From the NCBI RefSeq assembly GCF_902459665.1, contig NZ_CABPSL010000001.1, positions 682,001 to 746,000 on the forward strand: a stretch of 64,000 nt of DNA, written 5' to 3'. Below are positions 19,297 to 27,937 of this stretch, piece by piece. This stretch comes from Pandoraea cepalis (GTDB lineage Bacteria; Pseudomonadota; Gammaproteobacteria; Burkholderiales; Burkholderiaceae). Below the pieces are notes generated by a model that was given only the letters and a program-made list of their open reading frames with translations, was not told the DNA's origin and did not search any database. Made by a program: the position numbers and the translations under genes. Position 1 is the first letter of the stretch; each line of letters begins with the position of its first letter.

Positions 19297-20406
19297 ATGA
19301 CCGACACGTCCCAGCGCCCTGCGCGTCCGTTCAAGATCGCCGTGATTCCGGGCGACGGCATCGGTAAAGAGGTGATGCCCGAAGGCCTGCGCGTGCTCGA
19401 CGCCGCGTGCCGACGCTTTGGTATTCCCGTCGACTACCAGCACATCGAATGGGCGAGCTGCGACTACTACGCCAAGCACGGCCAGATGATGCCGGACGAC
19501 TGGAAGCAGCAGCTCGACGGCGTCGACGCCATTCTGTTCGGTGCCGTGGGCTGGCCCGAGACGGTGCCCGACCATATCTCGCTGTGGGGGTCGTTGCTCA
19601 AGTTCCGTCGCGAATTCGATCAGTACATCAACCTGCGCCCGGCGCGTCTGTTCGAAGGGGTGCCGTCACCGCTGGCGGGCCGCGAGGCAGGCGATATCGA
19701 TTTCCTGATCGTGCGCGAGAACACCGAAGGCGAGTACTCGTCGGTGGGCGGCGTAATGTTCGAGGGCACGGAGCGCGAGTTCGTGGTGCAGGAGTCGATC
19801 TTCACGCGCCACGGCACGGAGCGCGTGCTGAAGTTCGCGTTCGATCTCGCACAGCAACGTGAGCGCAAGCACGTGACGGTGGCGACCAAGAGCAACGGGA
19901 TTTCGATCTCGATGCCGTGGTGGGACAAACGCGCGGCCGAGACGGCGGCGAAGTATCCGGACATCACGTGGGACAAGCAGCACATCGACATTCTGTGTGC
20001 GCGCTTTGTGCTCAATCCGGATCGCTTCGACGTGGTGGTCGCGTCGAATCTGTTCGGCGACATCCTGTCGGATCTGGGGCCGGCTTGCACCGGCACCATC
20101 GGCATCGCGCCGTCGGGCAACCTGAATCCGGAAGGTAAATTCCCGTCGCTGTTCGAACCGGTGCATGGTTCGGCGCCGGATATCGCGGGCAAGAACATCG
20201 CCAACCCGATTGGCATGATCTGGACGGCCGCGATGATGCTCGACTTCATCGGCCGCGGCGAAGGCCGCACGCGCGAGGCGCACGACGCCATTCTCGCGGC
20301 GATCACGCAGGTCATCAAGGACGGGCCGCGCACCGGCGATTTAGGGGGGAGCGCGAACACGACCGAAGTCGGTCAGGCGATTGCCGCCGTGGTCAGCGCG
20401 GGCTGA
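19297..20406 (+). CDS. Tartrate dehydrogenase/decarboxylase or D-malate dehydrogenase
   Basis: 369 residues of the isocitrate/isopropylmalate dehydrogenase superfamily, TtuC/DmlA branch. It has IAVIPGDGIGKEVMPEGLRV at the N-terminus, FLIVRENTEGEYSSVGG, the metal-binding aspartates in SNLFGDILSDLGP, and the NAD-binding loop FEPVHGSAPDIAGKNIANP. Such enzymes oxidise D-malate or L-/meso-tartrate with NAD+ and often decarboxylate the product. Start 19297 follows AGGAG; the longer upstream frame is rejected. The divergent LysR gene supports inducible use of a C4 hydroxyacid. Sequence alone does not settle which substrate is preferred. Confidence 0.88.
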   Translation: MTDTSQRPARPFKIAVIPGDGIGKEVMPEGLRVLDAACRRFGIPVDYQHIEWASCDYYAKHGQMMPDDWKQQLDGVDAILFGAVGWPETVPDHISLWGSLLKFRREFDQYINLRPARLFEGVPSPLAGREAGDIDFLIVRENTEGEYSSVGGVMFEGTEREFVVQESIFTRHGTERVLKFAFDLAQQRERKHVTVATKSNGISISMPWWDKRAAETAAKYPDITWDKQHIDILCARFVLNPDRFDVVVASNLFGDILSDLGPACTGTIGIAPSGNLNPEGKFPSLFEPVHGSAPDIAGKNIANPIGMIWTAAMMLDFIGRGEGRTREAHDAILAAITQVIKDGPRTGDLGGSANTTEVGQAIAAVVSAG

Positions 20407-20450
20407 GCGATCGCATGACGCCCGTCGCGCGGGCGCGGTGCTCGACGTGA

Positions 20451-20476
20451 CGTGCCGGCGGGGCGAGGCCGGCACG
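20451..20476. terminator. Hairpin between convergent dehydrogenase and GntR genes
   Basis: CGTGCCGGC (20451-20459) and GCCGGCACG (20468-20476) are perfect complements around an eight-base loop in the 107-base gap between two convergent stop codons. There is no T-run, so it is a probable but unproven bidirectional terminator. Confidence 0.45.
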
Positions 20477-20513
20477 CCTGGAGACTCGCGGCAGGCGCCA
20501 GACCGAGGCCTGA

Positions 20514-21281
20514 TTACGCGAAACCCGCCTCGGTGCCATGCTTCGTCGCGCTCGCGACGTATTCATAGTCCTGAGTGTTCACGTGCGTCAGTCGATATTC
20601 GACCGGCTTGAGATTGATGGAATAGGCAATGCGCTCGATTTCCAGCACGGGATCCCCCTCGGGAACCCCCAGCAGCGTGCCTTCACTTGCGTTGGCCCGG
20701 GCAACGCGCAGTCGCTCGTCTGTGCTGACGACGTTGATGCCGAACGCGTCCTGGTAGAAGTTATAGAGCGTGTTCGGTCTGTCACGCAGCATCGTTTCGG
20801 TCAGCGTTGGAAATATCGACTCGGGTAGCGTGATGGTGTCGACCATCACGACCCGTTCGTGCAATGCCAATGCGTTCGTGAACGTGATGATGCGTGCCCC
20901 CGGCTCGATGCCGAGCTTTGCCGCAATGGTCGCGGGGGCTTGCGACTTTCGGTAGTTGACCAGGGTCACGACCGGATACGTGCGCTCTCCGTCGCGCCGC
21001 GCCACGCGGAAGAAGCGAAAGAAGTGACGATCGCGACGATGCTGCGCGACGAATGTCCCCAAGCCCTGGTGACGAATCAGGATGTTCTCGGCGCATAGCT
21101 CGTCGATGGCTTTTCTCAGCGTGCCGATCGATACCCCGAAGCGCTCGGCCAGACGCTTTTCAGACGGGATCACCTCGCCGCCTTTCCATTCCTGTGCCGT
21201 CAGCGCAGCCAGCATCGCTTCTTTGACTTCCTTGTAACGCGTGCCGCCCGGGGCGGACGGCATGACCGTGACTGTGCTCAC
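20514..21281 (-). CDS. GntR-family regulator (HutC/UTRA type)
   Basis: 255 residues from GTG 21281, which has a GGGGGA ribosome site; ATG 21263 is an alternative. The N-terminal GntR winged helix (IPSEKRLAERFGVSIGTLRK, AIDELCAENILIRHQGLGTF) is followed by a UTRA ligand-binding domain (RIITFTNALALHERVVMVDT through the C-terminus). It is divergent from suyA-suyB-dctA-comC with a palindromic operator between, so it probably senses sulfolactate or a product. Published sulfolactate clusters have used a different regulator type (from memory), so this is a variant pairing. The next gene is on the opposite strand and unrelated. Confidence 0.8.
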   Translation of the reverse strand: MSTVTVMPSAPGGTRYKEVKEAMLAALTAQEWKGGEVIPSEKRLAERFGVSIGTLRKAIDELCAENILIRHQGLGTFVAQHRRDRHFFRFFRVARRDGERTYPVVTLVNYRKSQAPATIAAKLGIEPGARIITFTNALALHERVVMVDTITLPESIFPTLTETMLRDRPNTLYNFYQDAFGINVVSTDERLRVARANASEGTLLGVPEGDPVLEIERIAYSINLKPVEYRLTHVNTQDYEYVASATKHGTEAGFA

Positions 21282-21334
21282 GTTTCCCCCGAATGCTTTG
21301 AATATGGCGCCATTGTACGCATCCGATTTGAAAG

Positions 21335-21365
21335 ATGTAACACATATAGATGATATGGTTGACAT
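21335..21365. promoter_or_regulatory. GntR-type operator candidate upstream of suyA
   Basis: ATGTAACACATAT (21335-21347) and ATATGGTTGACAT (21353-21365) form an inverted repeat with 10 of 13 positions paired around AGATG. It lies between the divergent GntR and suyA genes in an AT-rich patch, where a UTRA-type repressor would block both. Confidence 0.5.
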
Positions 21366-21451
21366 GTATGAATTCAACGCCTACTATCGGTTCCAACGGC
21401 GGGCGCCATCGGGACAGGAGGGCGCTCAACATCGTCAACCAGGAGGCAGAC

Positions 21452-21793
21452 ATGAGTCAGGCAGCAGCGGGCGTGGGCGAGGCGACGAAGGCGAAAGCGG
21501 GTGAGCGCAAGACCATTCACATCGTCTTGCACGAGGCGAAGGACACGGTGGGGGTCGCGGTGGTGGAGGGCATCAAGGCGGGAGCGCAGTTGAACGCCTG
21601 GATCATGGACGAGGACGAGATCGTCACGTTCCCGGCCAAGCAGGACATTCCCATCGGTCACAAGGTCGCGCTCAAGGACATGCAGGTCGGCGATACGGTG
21701 TTCAAGTACGGCGTGGATATCGGGAAGGTGGTGTCGCCGATCAGTGCGGGCGAACACGCGCACGTTCACAACATCAAAACGAAGCGCTGGTGA
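21452..21793 (+). CDS. suyA: (2R)-sulfolactate sulfo-lyase subunit alpha (UxaA N-terminal/SAF family)
   Basis: 113 residues with a SAF domain. The C-terminal segment [20 protein letters not shown] ending in NIKTKRW matches SuyA of Paracoccus as I remember it. With SuyB it would split (R)-sulfolactate into pyruvate and sulfite, probably using ferrous iron. A perfect AGGAGG precedes the start; the longer upstream frame is rejected. suyB follows after 49 bases. Other UxaA-family hydro-lyases (altronate, galactarate) have a similar small subunit, so the name also rests on suyB and on the ComC-type dehydrogenase in the same operon. Confidence 0.75.
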   Translation: MSQAAAGVGEATKAKAGERKTIHIVLHEAKDTVGVAVVEGIKAGAQLNAWIMDEDEIVTFPAKQDIPIGHKVALKDMQVGDTVFKYGVDIGKVVSPISAGEHAHVHNIKTKRW

Positions 21794-21842
21794 TCGGCAC
21801 GTCGGCCCCGAGCTTCCCCTACCCCACATCGAGAGAGACATC

Positions 21843-23018
21843 ATGAGCGTGATTCAACTGGACACCACTTTCCGTGGCTATCGCCGTGAGAACGGCCGCG
21901 TCGGCGTGCGCAACCACGTCATCATTCTTCCCGTGGACGATCTGTCCAATGCCGCCGCGATGGCCGTGGAATCCGCGATCAAGGGCACCATGGCGATTCC
22001 GCACCCCTACGGCCGGCTGCAATTTGGCGCGGATCTGGATTTGCACTTCCGAACGCTCATCGGCGCGGGCAGCAATCCGAACGTTGCCGCGGTGATCGTC
22101 ATCGGGATCGAAGAGGGCTGGACCAAGCGCGTGGTCGACGGCATTGCGAAGTCGGGCAAGCCGGTGATGGGCTTTGGCATCGAGCTGCACGGTGATCACG
22201 ACACGATCATGCGCGCGTCGAAGGCCGCCAAGGAAATGGTGCACCACGCGAGCACGCTCGAGCGCGAGGAGTGCCCGATCAGCGAGTTGTGGGTGTCGAC
22301 CAAGTGCGGAGAATCGGATACGACGTCGGGCTGCGGCGCGAACCCAACCGTCGGCAATGCGTTCGACAAGCTGTACGGCCTTGGCAACACGCTTGTGTTC
22401 GGCGAGACCTCGGAGCTGACGGGCGGCGAGCAGATCGTCGCCGCGCGTTGTGCGAATGACGGCGTGCGCGAGCGATTCCAGTTCATGTTCGACCGTTACC
22501 AGGACATGATCAATCGCTGGAAGACGGACGACCTCTCCGAGTCGCAGCCGACCAAGGGCAACATCGCGGGCGGCCTCACGACGATCGAGGAAAAAGCCCT
22601 CGGTAACATTCAGAAGATCGGCAAGAAGTGCATGGTCGACGGCGTGCTCGACAAGGCCGAAGCGCCGACGCATTCGGGCCTGTGGTTCATGGATTCGTCG
22701 TCTGCGGCGGCCGAGATGGTGACGCTGTGCGCCGCGTCGGGCTTCGCGGTGCACTTCTTCCCCACGGGACAAGGTAACGTGATCGGCAACGCGATCGTTC
22801 CCGTGATCAAGATCTGCGCAAATCCGCGTACCGTTCGCACCATGGGCGAGCACATCGACGTGGACGTCTCGGGTCTGTTGCAGCGGGAGCAGAACCTCGA
22901 CGAGACCGGCGACAAGCTTCTCGAGTGCATGCTGGCGACCGCCAACGGTCGCTGGACGGCTGCCGAAGTCCTCGGCCATCGCGAGTTCGTGCTGACGCGC
23001 CTGTTCGAAAGCGCATAA
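21843..23018 (+). CDS. suyB: (2R)-sulfolactate sulfo-lyase subunit beta
   Basis: 391 residues, the large UxaA/GarD-family subunit. It opens with [20 protein letters not shown]. It has [20 protein letters not shown] and [12 protein letters not shown], whose cysteines and acidic residues are likely metal ligands, then [17 protein letters not shown] and [19 protein letters not shown], ending [14 protein letters not shown]. These blocks match SuyB rather than altronate or galactarate dehydratase. Reaction: (R)-sulfolactate to pyruvate plus sulfite. Start 21843 is chosen over an ATG 33 codons upstream that overlaps suyA. The downstream carrier begins after 183 bases containing a 16-bp palindrome. 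Confidence 0.8.
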   Translation: MSVIQLDTTFRGYRRENGRVGVRNHVIILPVDDLSNAAAMAVESAIKGTMAIPHPYGRLQFGADLDLHFRTLIGAGSNPNVAAVIVIGIEEGWTKRVVDGIAKSGKPVMGFGIELHGDHDTIMRASKAAKEMVHHASTLEREECPISELWVSTKCGESDTTSGCGANPTVGNAFDKLYGLGNTLVFGETSELTGGEQIVAARCANDGVRERFQFMFDRYQDMINRWKTDDLSESQPTKGNIAGGLTTIEEKALGNIQKIGKKCMVDGVLDKAEAPTHSGLWFMDSSSAAAEMVTLCAASGFAVHFFPTGQGNVIGNAIVPVIKICANPRTVRTMGEHIDVDVSGLLQREQNLDETGDKLLECMLATANGRWTAAEVLGHREFVLTRLFESA

Positions 23019-23104
23019 TTCGCACCGCAGTCGCGCGCGGCGCCCGGTGCGGCGCTGCGCGTTGCCTTATGGCGTCAATGCAGGAGCAGTACAGAGGTCC
23101 CCGT

Positions 23105-23120
23105 CCGGTGCGCGCACCGG
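23105..23120. repeat. Perfect 16-bp palindrome between suyB and dctA
   Basis: CCGGTGCGCGCACCGG is exactly self-complementary, in the 183-base suyB-dctA gap. It could be an internal regulatory site or an RNA hairpin that tunes expression of the downstream genes. Confidence 0.35.
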
Positions 23121-23201
23121 TTCGCCAAACCGCCCCATGAGCGGTGCGAGCCGGGCGCCTGTGCCGCATGTCGTCTGTTTGCAAGTGGAGGAGACACCAT
23201 C

Positions 23202-24524
23202 TTGCGCGTGCTCAAACATCTCTATGTCCAGGTTCTGATCGGCCTGGCAGCCGGCATTCTCGTCGGCTATTTCGCGCCCGCTCTCGGCGTTCAATTCAAG
23301 CCGCTGGGCGATACCTTCATTCGACTGATCAAGATGTTGATCACCTTGCTGATTTTCTGCACGGTGTCCGTCGGCATCGCACGAATGGAAAACTTGAAGC
23401 AGGTCGGACGCGTCGGATTCAAGACGATTCTGTACTTCGAAGTGGTCACCACTATCGCGCTGGTCATCGGTCTGGTCGTGGCCAACGTACTGCATCCCGG
23501 CGCCGGGCTGAACATCGATCCGAAAACACTCGATCCCGGCGCGGTCTCGCATTTTGTCACCGAAGTCCACGTGGCCGAGCACAAGAACTTCCTGGAAGCG
23601 ATCGTGCCGAACTCCGTGGTCGGCGCGTTCGCCCGCGGCGATCTGCTTCAGGTGTTGCTGTTCTCGGTGCTGTTCGGCATTGCCCTGTCGATCATGTCCG
23701 ATCGCAGCAAATTCCTCTCGCTGGCCATCGAGCAGTTCGGCGACGCGTTGATGCGCATCGTCGAGATGATCATGCGGCTCGCGCCGCTTGGCGCCTTCGG
23801 GGCGATTGCGTTCACGGTCGGCAAGTACGGCATCGGTGCGTTGCAGCAACTGGGATTGCTGATTCTGTGCTTCTACGTGACGAGCATCCTGTTCGTGGTG
23901 ATCGTGCTGGGAACCGCATGCCGCTGGGCGGGCGTTGGCCTGTGGCCGCTGTTGCGATACTTGCGCGAGGAATTGTTGATCGTGCTCGGCACGTCGACAA
24001 CCGAGTCGGTGCTGCCACGCCTGATGGACAAGCTCGAACGCCTCGGTTGCCCGAAAACGGTCGTGGGACTTGTTTTGCCGACGGGCTATTCATTCAACCT
24101 CGACGGCGCCGCCATCTATCTGACGATGACGTCGCTGTTCATTGCGCAGGCCACCAACACGCATCTGACGTTGATGCAGCAGCTCGGGCTGCTGGCGATC
24201 CTGCTCGTCACGTCGAAGGGGGGGGCCGGAGTGGCCGGGGCGGCGCTGGTGGCGCTCACGGCAACCCTGTCGTCGCACAACATCATCCCCGTGGCGGGGA
24301 TCACGCTGATCATCGGCATTGACCGCGTGCTCAACGAGGTTCGCGCGCTGGTGAACATGATTGGCAACGCGGTCGCGACGCTTGTCGTGGCGCGCTGGGA
24401 GGGTGTGTTCGATGTCGATACGGCGCGCGCGGTTCTCGCCCGACCGGGTGCAGGGCGCGAGGCGCCTTCGAGCCCACGGGTCGAGTCGTTGCCGCATCAG
24501 GCCATGCAGGACATGAAGCAATGA
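23202..24524 (+). CDS. DctA-type dicarboxylate:cation symporter, possibly a sulfolactate carrier
   Basis: 440 residues of the DAACS family with about eight membrane helices and two re-entrant loops. It has LGTSTTESVLPRLMDKLERL (the serine/threonine hairpin motif) and the ion/substrate-binding VLPTGYSFNLDGAAIYLTMT. DctA proteins import C4-dicarboxylates with H+ or Na+. The start is TTG with GGAGGAG upstream. Its stop overlaps the start of comC by four bases (ATGA), and it sits downstream of suyAB. It therefore probably carries sulfolactate, a charge and size analogue of malate; that substrate is inference. Confidence 0.85.
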   Translation: MRVLKHLYVQVLIGLAAGILVGYFAPALGVQFKPLGDTFIRLIKMLITLLIFCTVSVGIARMENLKQVGRVGFKTILYFEVVTTIALVIGLVVANVLHPGAGLNIDPKTLDPGAVSHFVTEVHVAEHKNFLEAIVPNSVVGAFARGDLLQVLLFSVLFGIALSIMSDRSKFLSLAIEQFGDALMRIVEMIMRLAPLGAFGAIAFTVGKYGIGALQQLGLLILCFYVTSILFVVIVLGTACRWAGVGLWPLLRYLREELLIVLGTSTTESVLPRLMDKLERLGCPKTVVGLVLPTGYSFNLDGAAIYLTMTSLFIAQATNTHLTLMQQLGLLAILLVTSKGGAGVAGAALVALTATLSSHNIIPVAGITLIIGIDRVLNEVRALVNMIGNAVATLVVARWEGVFDVDTARAVLARPGAGREAPSSPRVESLPHQAMQDMKQ

Positions 24525-25552
24525 GCGAGAACGATAAGCAAAGCGTGATGCCGGCTGACCTGCGTCAGCTCGTACGCCGGGTGCTGGGCGCCTCGGGTGC
24601 GACACCGGCGACAGCCGATGCCGCCGCCGAGGCGCTCGTATATGCGGACGAGCGCGGTCTTACGTCACACGGCGTAGCCCGTCTGCCGATGTATGTCGCG
24701 CAGTTGCGCAATGGCCGCGTCGATGCGACCGCGCAGCCCACGATCGTGCGCGACAAGGGCGCAGCGTTTCTCGTCGATGCCTGCGACGGTCTGGCATTTG
24801 CCGCGTGCGACCTGGCAATGCGCACCGGTATCGAACGTGCGCGCGAATTCGGCACGGCGACGGCCAGCGTCATGCGAAGCCATCATTTCGGCGCGGGTGC
24901 CTTTCATCTTGAAGCTGCGGGTGCGGCGGGACTCGTGGCACTGGCGTTCAGTAACGCACCGGGCGCCATGCCCGCATGGGGCGGCACACGGCCGCTGTTC
25001 GGCACAAATCCCATTGCCGCGGTGTTTCCCCGCGCGAAGGCACCGCCGTTGACGATCGACCTGTCGATGTCGCAAGTCGCGCGAGGCAAGGTCATGGTCG
25101 CGGCGCAGCGCGGCGAGTCGATACCCGAAGGATGGGCGACCGATGCGCAGGGGCACCCGACCACCGATGCGCACGCCGCGCTCGACGGCATGATGCTCCC
25201 TTTCGGTGGTGCCAAGGGCGCGATGTTGGCATTGATGGTGGAGCTCCTCGCTGCGGCGTTGTCGGGGGCGCAGTTCGGCGCGGAGGCGGGCTCGTTCCTG
25301 GTTGCGCAGGGCAAGCGCTCAAGGGTCGGTCACTTGTTCTGGCTGATCGATCCCGCCGCGCTCGCGGGCACGCAGGCCTATCAGGAGCGGATCGAGACGC
25401 TCATTGCGCTGATGCTGATGGATGAAGCGGTGCGATTGCCCGGGGCGCGACGTGATGCAATGGCACAGGAGGCCTCGCAAGGCGGGATCGGCGTCCCGCG
25501 GGGGCTGCTTGCGCAACTCGAATCGCTGGCGGCAGGCTGTTCCGGCCAATGA
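24521..25552 (+). CDS. comC: Ldh/ComC-family NAD(P)-dependent dehydrogenase, probable (R)-sulfolactate dehydrogenase
   Basis: 343 residues of the malate/L-lactate dehydrogenase type 2 family (not Rossmann-fold). It has ERGLTSHGVARLPMYVAQL, SHHFGAGAFHLEAAGAAGLV, PAWGGTRPLFGTNPIAAVFP and LPFGGAKGAMLALMVELLA. ComC members interconvert sulfopyruvate and (R)-sulfolactate. In sulfolactate degraders ComC works with an (S)-specific enzyme to turn the (S)-isomer into the (R)-isomer used by SuyAB. No gene for that partner is seen here, so only half of the racemising pair is present. Translationally coupled to the DctA-type carrier. Malate or lactate remains a possible alternative substrate. Confidence 0.72.
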   Translation: MSENDKQSVMPADLRQLVRRVLGASGATPATADAAAEALVYADERGLTSHGVARLPMYVAQLRNGRVDATAQPTIVRDKGAAFLVDACDGLAFAACDLAMRTGIERAREFGTATASVMRSHHFGAGAFHLEAAGAAGLVALAFSNAPGAMPAWGGTRPLFGTNPIAAVFPRAKAPPLTIDLSMSQVARGKVMVAAQRGESIPEGWATDAQGHPTTDAHAALDGMMLPFGGAKGAMLALMVELLAAALSGAQFGAEAGSFLVAQGKRSRVGHLFWLIDPAALAGTQAYQERIETLIALMLMDEAVRLPGARRDAMAQEASQGGIGVPRGLLAQLESLAAGCSGQ

Positions 25553-25642
25553 TCGACAGTGCGCGCGGCGCATTGGGCGACGGTTTGTCCAATCATGCGC
25601 GAAAGGCGCGGACGTCAATATCAAGTCCAGCGAGCCGGTGGC

Positions 25643-26566
25643 TCAAATGTTCGCGTGCGATAACACCCGTTCGCCACCGAAGGCGCGCGGGCGCGGCGCG
25701 TCGACGCGTTCGCGCAGCAGCGCCACCGCCCGCTGCGCGCGCGCCGACAGCGGCCACTCGGCGCGATGGATCAGCCATAGCGTGTCGACCACCGGCGGGC
25801 CGCAGTCCACCACGCGAATGGCCGCCTGCGACGCGAACGCCTGCCGCGCGTATTGCGGAATGATGGTGAACCCCAGCCCCCGCGCAACATATTCGAGAAT
25901 CAGGCCGATCTGGTTCGTGCACCCCTTGCACGGCAGGCTCTGTACGCCGGGATTGCCCGGAAAACGACGGCTCAACAAGCGCGTCGACATCGCCTCGCCA
26001 TCCGGGTGATCGATGTACCCGATGCGCTTCAGGTCCTCCCATTTGTGCACGTCTTCCCCCGCCGGAACCACGAGTTCGAGCGGCTCCTGCGTGAACGGCG
26101 TGGCGGCAAGCCGTGGATCGTCAGGCCGCAACGTCACCAGGCCTAGCTCGAAACGATTCTGCAACACGCCTTCGAGCACCTCCCGGTCAGGCGCGAAGCG
26201 ATGCTGCACGACCATCGTCGGGTTGGCCTTCTGCATGTCGAGCAGGATCGGACACAGGTACAGCCCGATGCTGCCCGGCGTGATGAGTGTGATTTCACCG
26301 CAATCGTCGTCCGCATCGTCCAGCCGTGAGCGAAGATGCCGCGCCGCACACTCGACTTCGCGACAATAGGTCAGCAGCGCCTGACCGGCGGGCGTGAGTT
26401 CGATGGCGCGCGGACGCCGCACTAACAACGGCCCGAACTCCGCTTCGAGATGCTTCACGTGCTGGCTCACGGCCGCCTGCGTCAGGCCCAACCGGTCGGC
26501 GGTGCGCGTGAAGTTACCGAGCTCGGCGAGCGTGGCGAACGATTTGAGCCACTGAGGATTGACCAT
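25643..26566 (-). CDS. LysR-family regulator
   Basis: 307 residues. The helix-turn-helix (LKSFATLAELGNFTRTADRL, GLTQAAVSQHVKHLE) is followed by a LysR substrate-binding domain with CKGCTNQIGLILEYVARGLG, a cysteine-containing segment. Divergent from an Old Yellow Enzyme gene across 176 bases that contain an ATAATG-N13-CATTAT inverted repeat, so it probably regulates that gene. A redox role for Cys-x-x-Cys (LPCKGC) is possible, as OYEs are often induced by electrophiles, but this is speculative. Confidence 0.85.
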   Translation of the reverse strand: MVNPQWLKSFATLAELGNFTRTADRLGLTQAAVSQHVKHLEAEFGPLLVRRPRAIELTPAGQALLTYCREVECAARHLRSRLDDADDDCGEITLITPGSIGLYLCPILLDMQKANPTMVVQHRFAPDREVLEGVLQNRFELGLVTLRPDDPRLAATPFTQEPLELVVPAGEDVHKWEDLKRIGYIDHPDGEAMSTRLLSRRFPGNPGVQSLPCKGCTNQIGLILEYVARGLGFTIIPQYARQAFASQAAIRVVDCGPPVVDTLWLIHRAEWPLSARAQRAVALLRERVDAPRPRAFGGERVLSHANI

Positions 26567-26586
26567 AATGAACTGTTATCAATTCG

Positions 26587-26611
26587 ATAATGTGTGGATA
26601 GTTTTCATTAT
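26587..26611. promoter_or_regulatory. Inverted repeat between the LysR and Old Yellow Enzyme genes
   Basis: ATAATG (26587-26592) and CATTAT (26606-26611) are exact complements 13 bases apart in an AT-rich island 20 bases upstream of the LysR start. The geometry is that of LysR-type recognition sites. Confidence 0.4.
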
Positions 26612-26742
26612 AGCGTTGTGAGACTAACATGGCGTTGGTCGACCTGCCACGGTCGAGGCGCTGCGAAACACCGACATCCGTCATGATCTTCAGCGACCGA
26701 TGTCGTCCGTCAGCGCCGCTCCCCTGACTCCAAGAGAAACCC

Positions 26743-27849
26743 ATGTCCGCCCTGTTTTCCCCGTTTGAATTGAAAAGCGTCAAGTTGCGCAACCGTGTGG
26801 CCATTCCGCCGATGTGCCAGTACAGCGCCGTCGACGGTCTCATCAACGACTGGCACCTCGCCCATTACGCCGGACTGGCGCGTGGCGGTGCCGGGTTGGT
26901 GATCGTCGAGGCGACCGCCGTCTCGCCCGAAGGCCGTATCTCCCCGGGATGCACCGGACTGTGGAACGACGCTCAGGCGCAAGGCATGGCGCGCATTGCC
27001 TCGGCCATCAAGGCGCACGGCGCGGTGCCCGGCATTCAGATCGCGCACGCCGGACGCAAGGCCAGCGCCAACCGCCCCTGGGAGGGCGACGACCACATCG
27101 GTGAAGACGATCCGCGCGGCTGGCCGACGATCTCGCCGTCGGCGGTCGCTTTCGGCGCGCATCTTGGCAAAGTGCCCAAGGCGATGACGCTGGACGACAT
27201 CGAACGCGTGAAAGCCGACTTCGTGGCGGCCGCACGCCGTGCGCTGGCGGCGGGCTTCGAATGGCTCGAATTGCACTTTGCTCACGGCTATCTGGCGCAG
27301 AGCTTCTTCTCGGTGCATGCGAACCATCGCGACGACGCCTACGGCGGCGACGTCGCGGGACGCAGCCGTTTCTTGCTTGAGACGCTCGCCGCCGTGCGCG
27401 AGGTGTGGCCCGAGCATCTGCCGCTCACGGCACGTTTCGGCGTGCTCGAGTACGACGGCCGCGATGAAGAAACGCTGGCGGAATCGATTGACCTCACGCG
27501 GCAGATGCGTGAAGGCGGTCTCGATCTGCTCAACGTCAGCGTTGGTTTCTCGACACCCACCGCGACTATTCCCTGGGGCTCGGCGTTCCTCGCGCCGATC
27601 GCCGAGCGCGTCAAGAAAGAAGCGGGGATTGCCGTGGCGTCGTCGTGGAGTATCGACGACCCGCATGCGGCGCAGCGCGTGGTGGCCGACGGCCAGATGG
27701 ATCTCGTGATGATTGGGCGCGCACTGCTCGCCAACCCGCACTGGCCGTATTACGCAGCGCGCGAGCTGGATGTGGCGCGTCCGTCGTGGGTGTTGCCCGC
27801 CCCGTATGCGCACTGGCTTGAACGCTATCGCGTGCAACGCGCCGCCTGA
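26743..27849 (+). CDS. NADPH:flavin oxidoreductase, Old Yellow Enzyme (YqjM/NamA class)
   Basis: 368 residues, FMN-binding TIM barrel. It has LRNRVAIPPMCQYSAVDG, whose Cys is the redox-tuning residue of the YqjM class, IQIAHAGRKASANRPWEG with a substrate-binding His, and LHFAHGYLAQSFFSVHANHR. These enzymes reduce activated C=C bonds of enones, maleimides and nitro compounds, usually for detoxification. The start ATG follows a purine-rich AAGAGAAACCC. Monocistronic: a strong terminator follows. The divergent LysR gene is the probable regulator. Confidence 0.9.
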   Translation: MSALFSPFELKSVKLRNRVAIPPMCQYSAVDGLINDWHLAHYAGLARGGAGLVIVEATAVSPEGRISPGCTGLWNDAQAQGMARIASAIKAHGAVPGIQIAHAGRKASANRPWEGDDHIGEDDPRGWPTISPSAVAFGAHLGKVPKAMTLDDIERVKADFVAAARRALAAGFEWLELHFAHGYLAQSFFSVHANHRDDAYGGDVAGRSRFLLETLAAVREVWPEHLPLTARFGVLEYDGRDEETLAESIDLTRQMREGGLDLLNVSVGFSTPTATIPWGSAFLAPIAERVKKEAGIAVASSWSIDDPHAAQRVVADGQMDLVMIGRALLANPHWPYYAARELDVARPSWVLPAPYAHWLERYRVQRAA

Positions 27850-27870
27850 TCACGGCGACGCGCCATGAAC

Positions 27871-27906
27871 AACGCCCCCGTGCATCGGAAGATGTACGGG
27901 GGCGTT
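27871..27906. terminator. Strong terminator hairpin between the OYE and EAL genes
   Basis: AACGCCCCCGTGCATC (27871-27886) pairs with GATGTACGGGGGCGTT (27891-27906): 16 base pairs, one of them mismatched or wobble, with a GGAA tetraloop. It lies between convergent genes. The following T-rich stretch is short, so termination may be bidirectional but imperfect. Confidence 0.7.
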
Positions 27907-27937
27907 GGCATTTCAAGCGAGGTTCAAACGGTTGCCG

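Noticed and set aside
21452-23018. Annotation as altronate or galactarate dehydratase
   Set aside because: The KTKRW end of the small subunit and the block pattern of the large one fit SuyAB better, and a ComC-type gene is in the operon; still, activity is untested.
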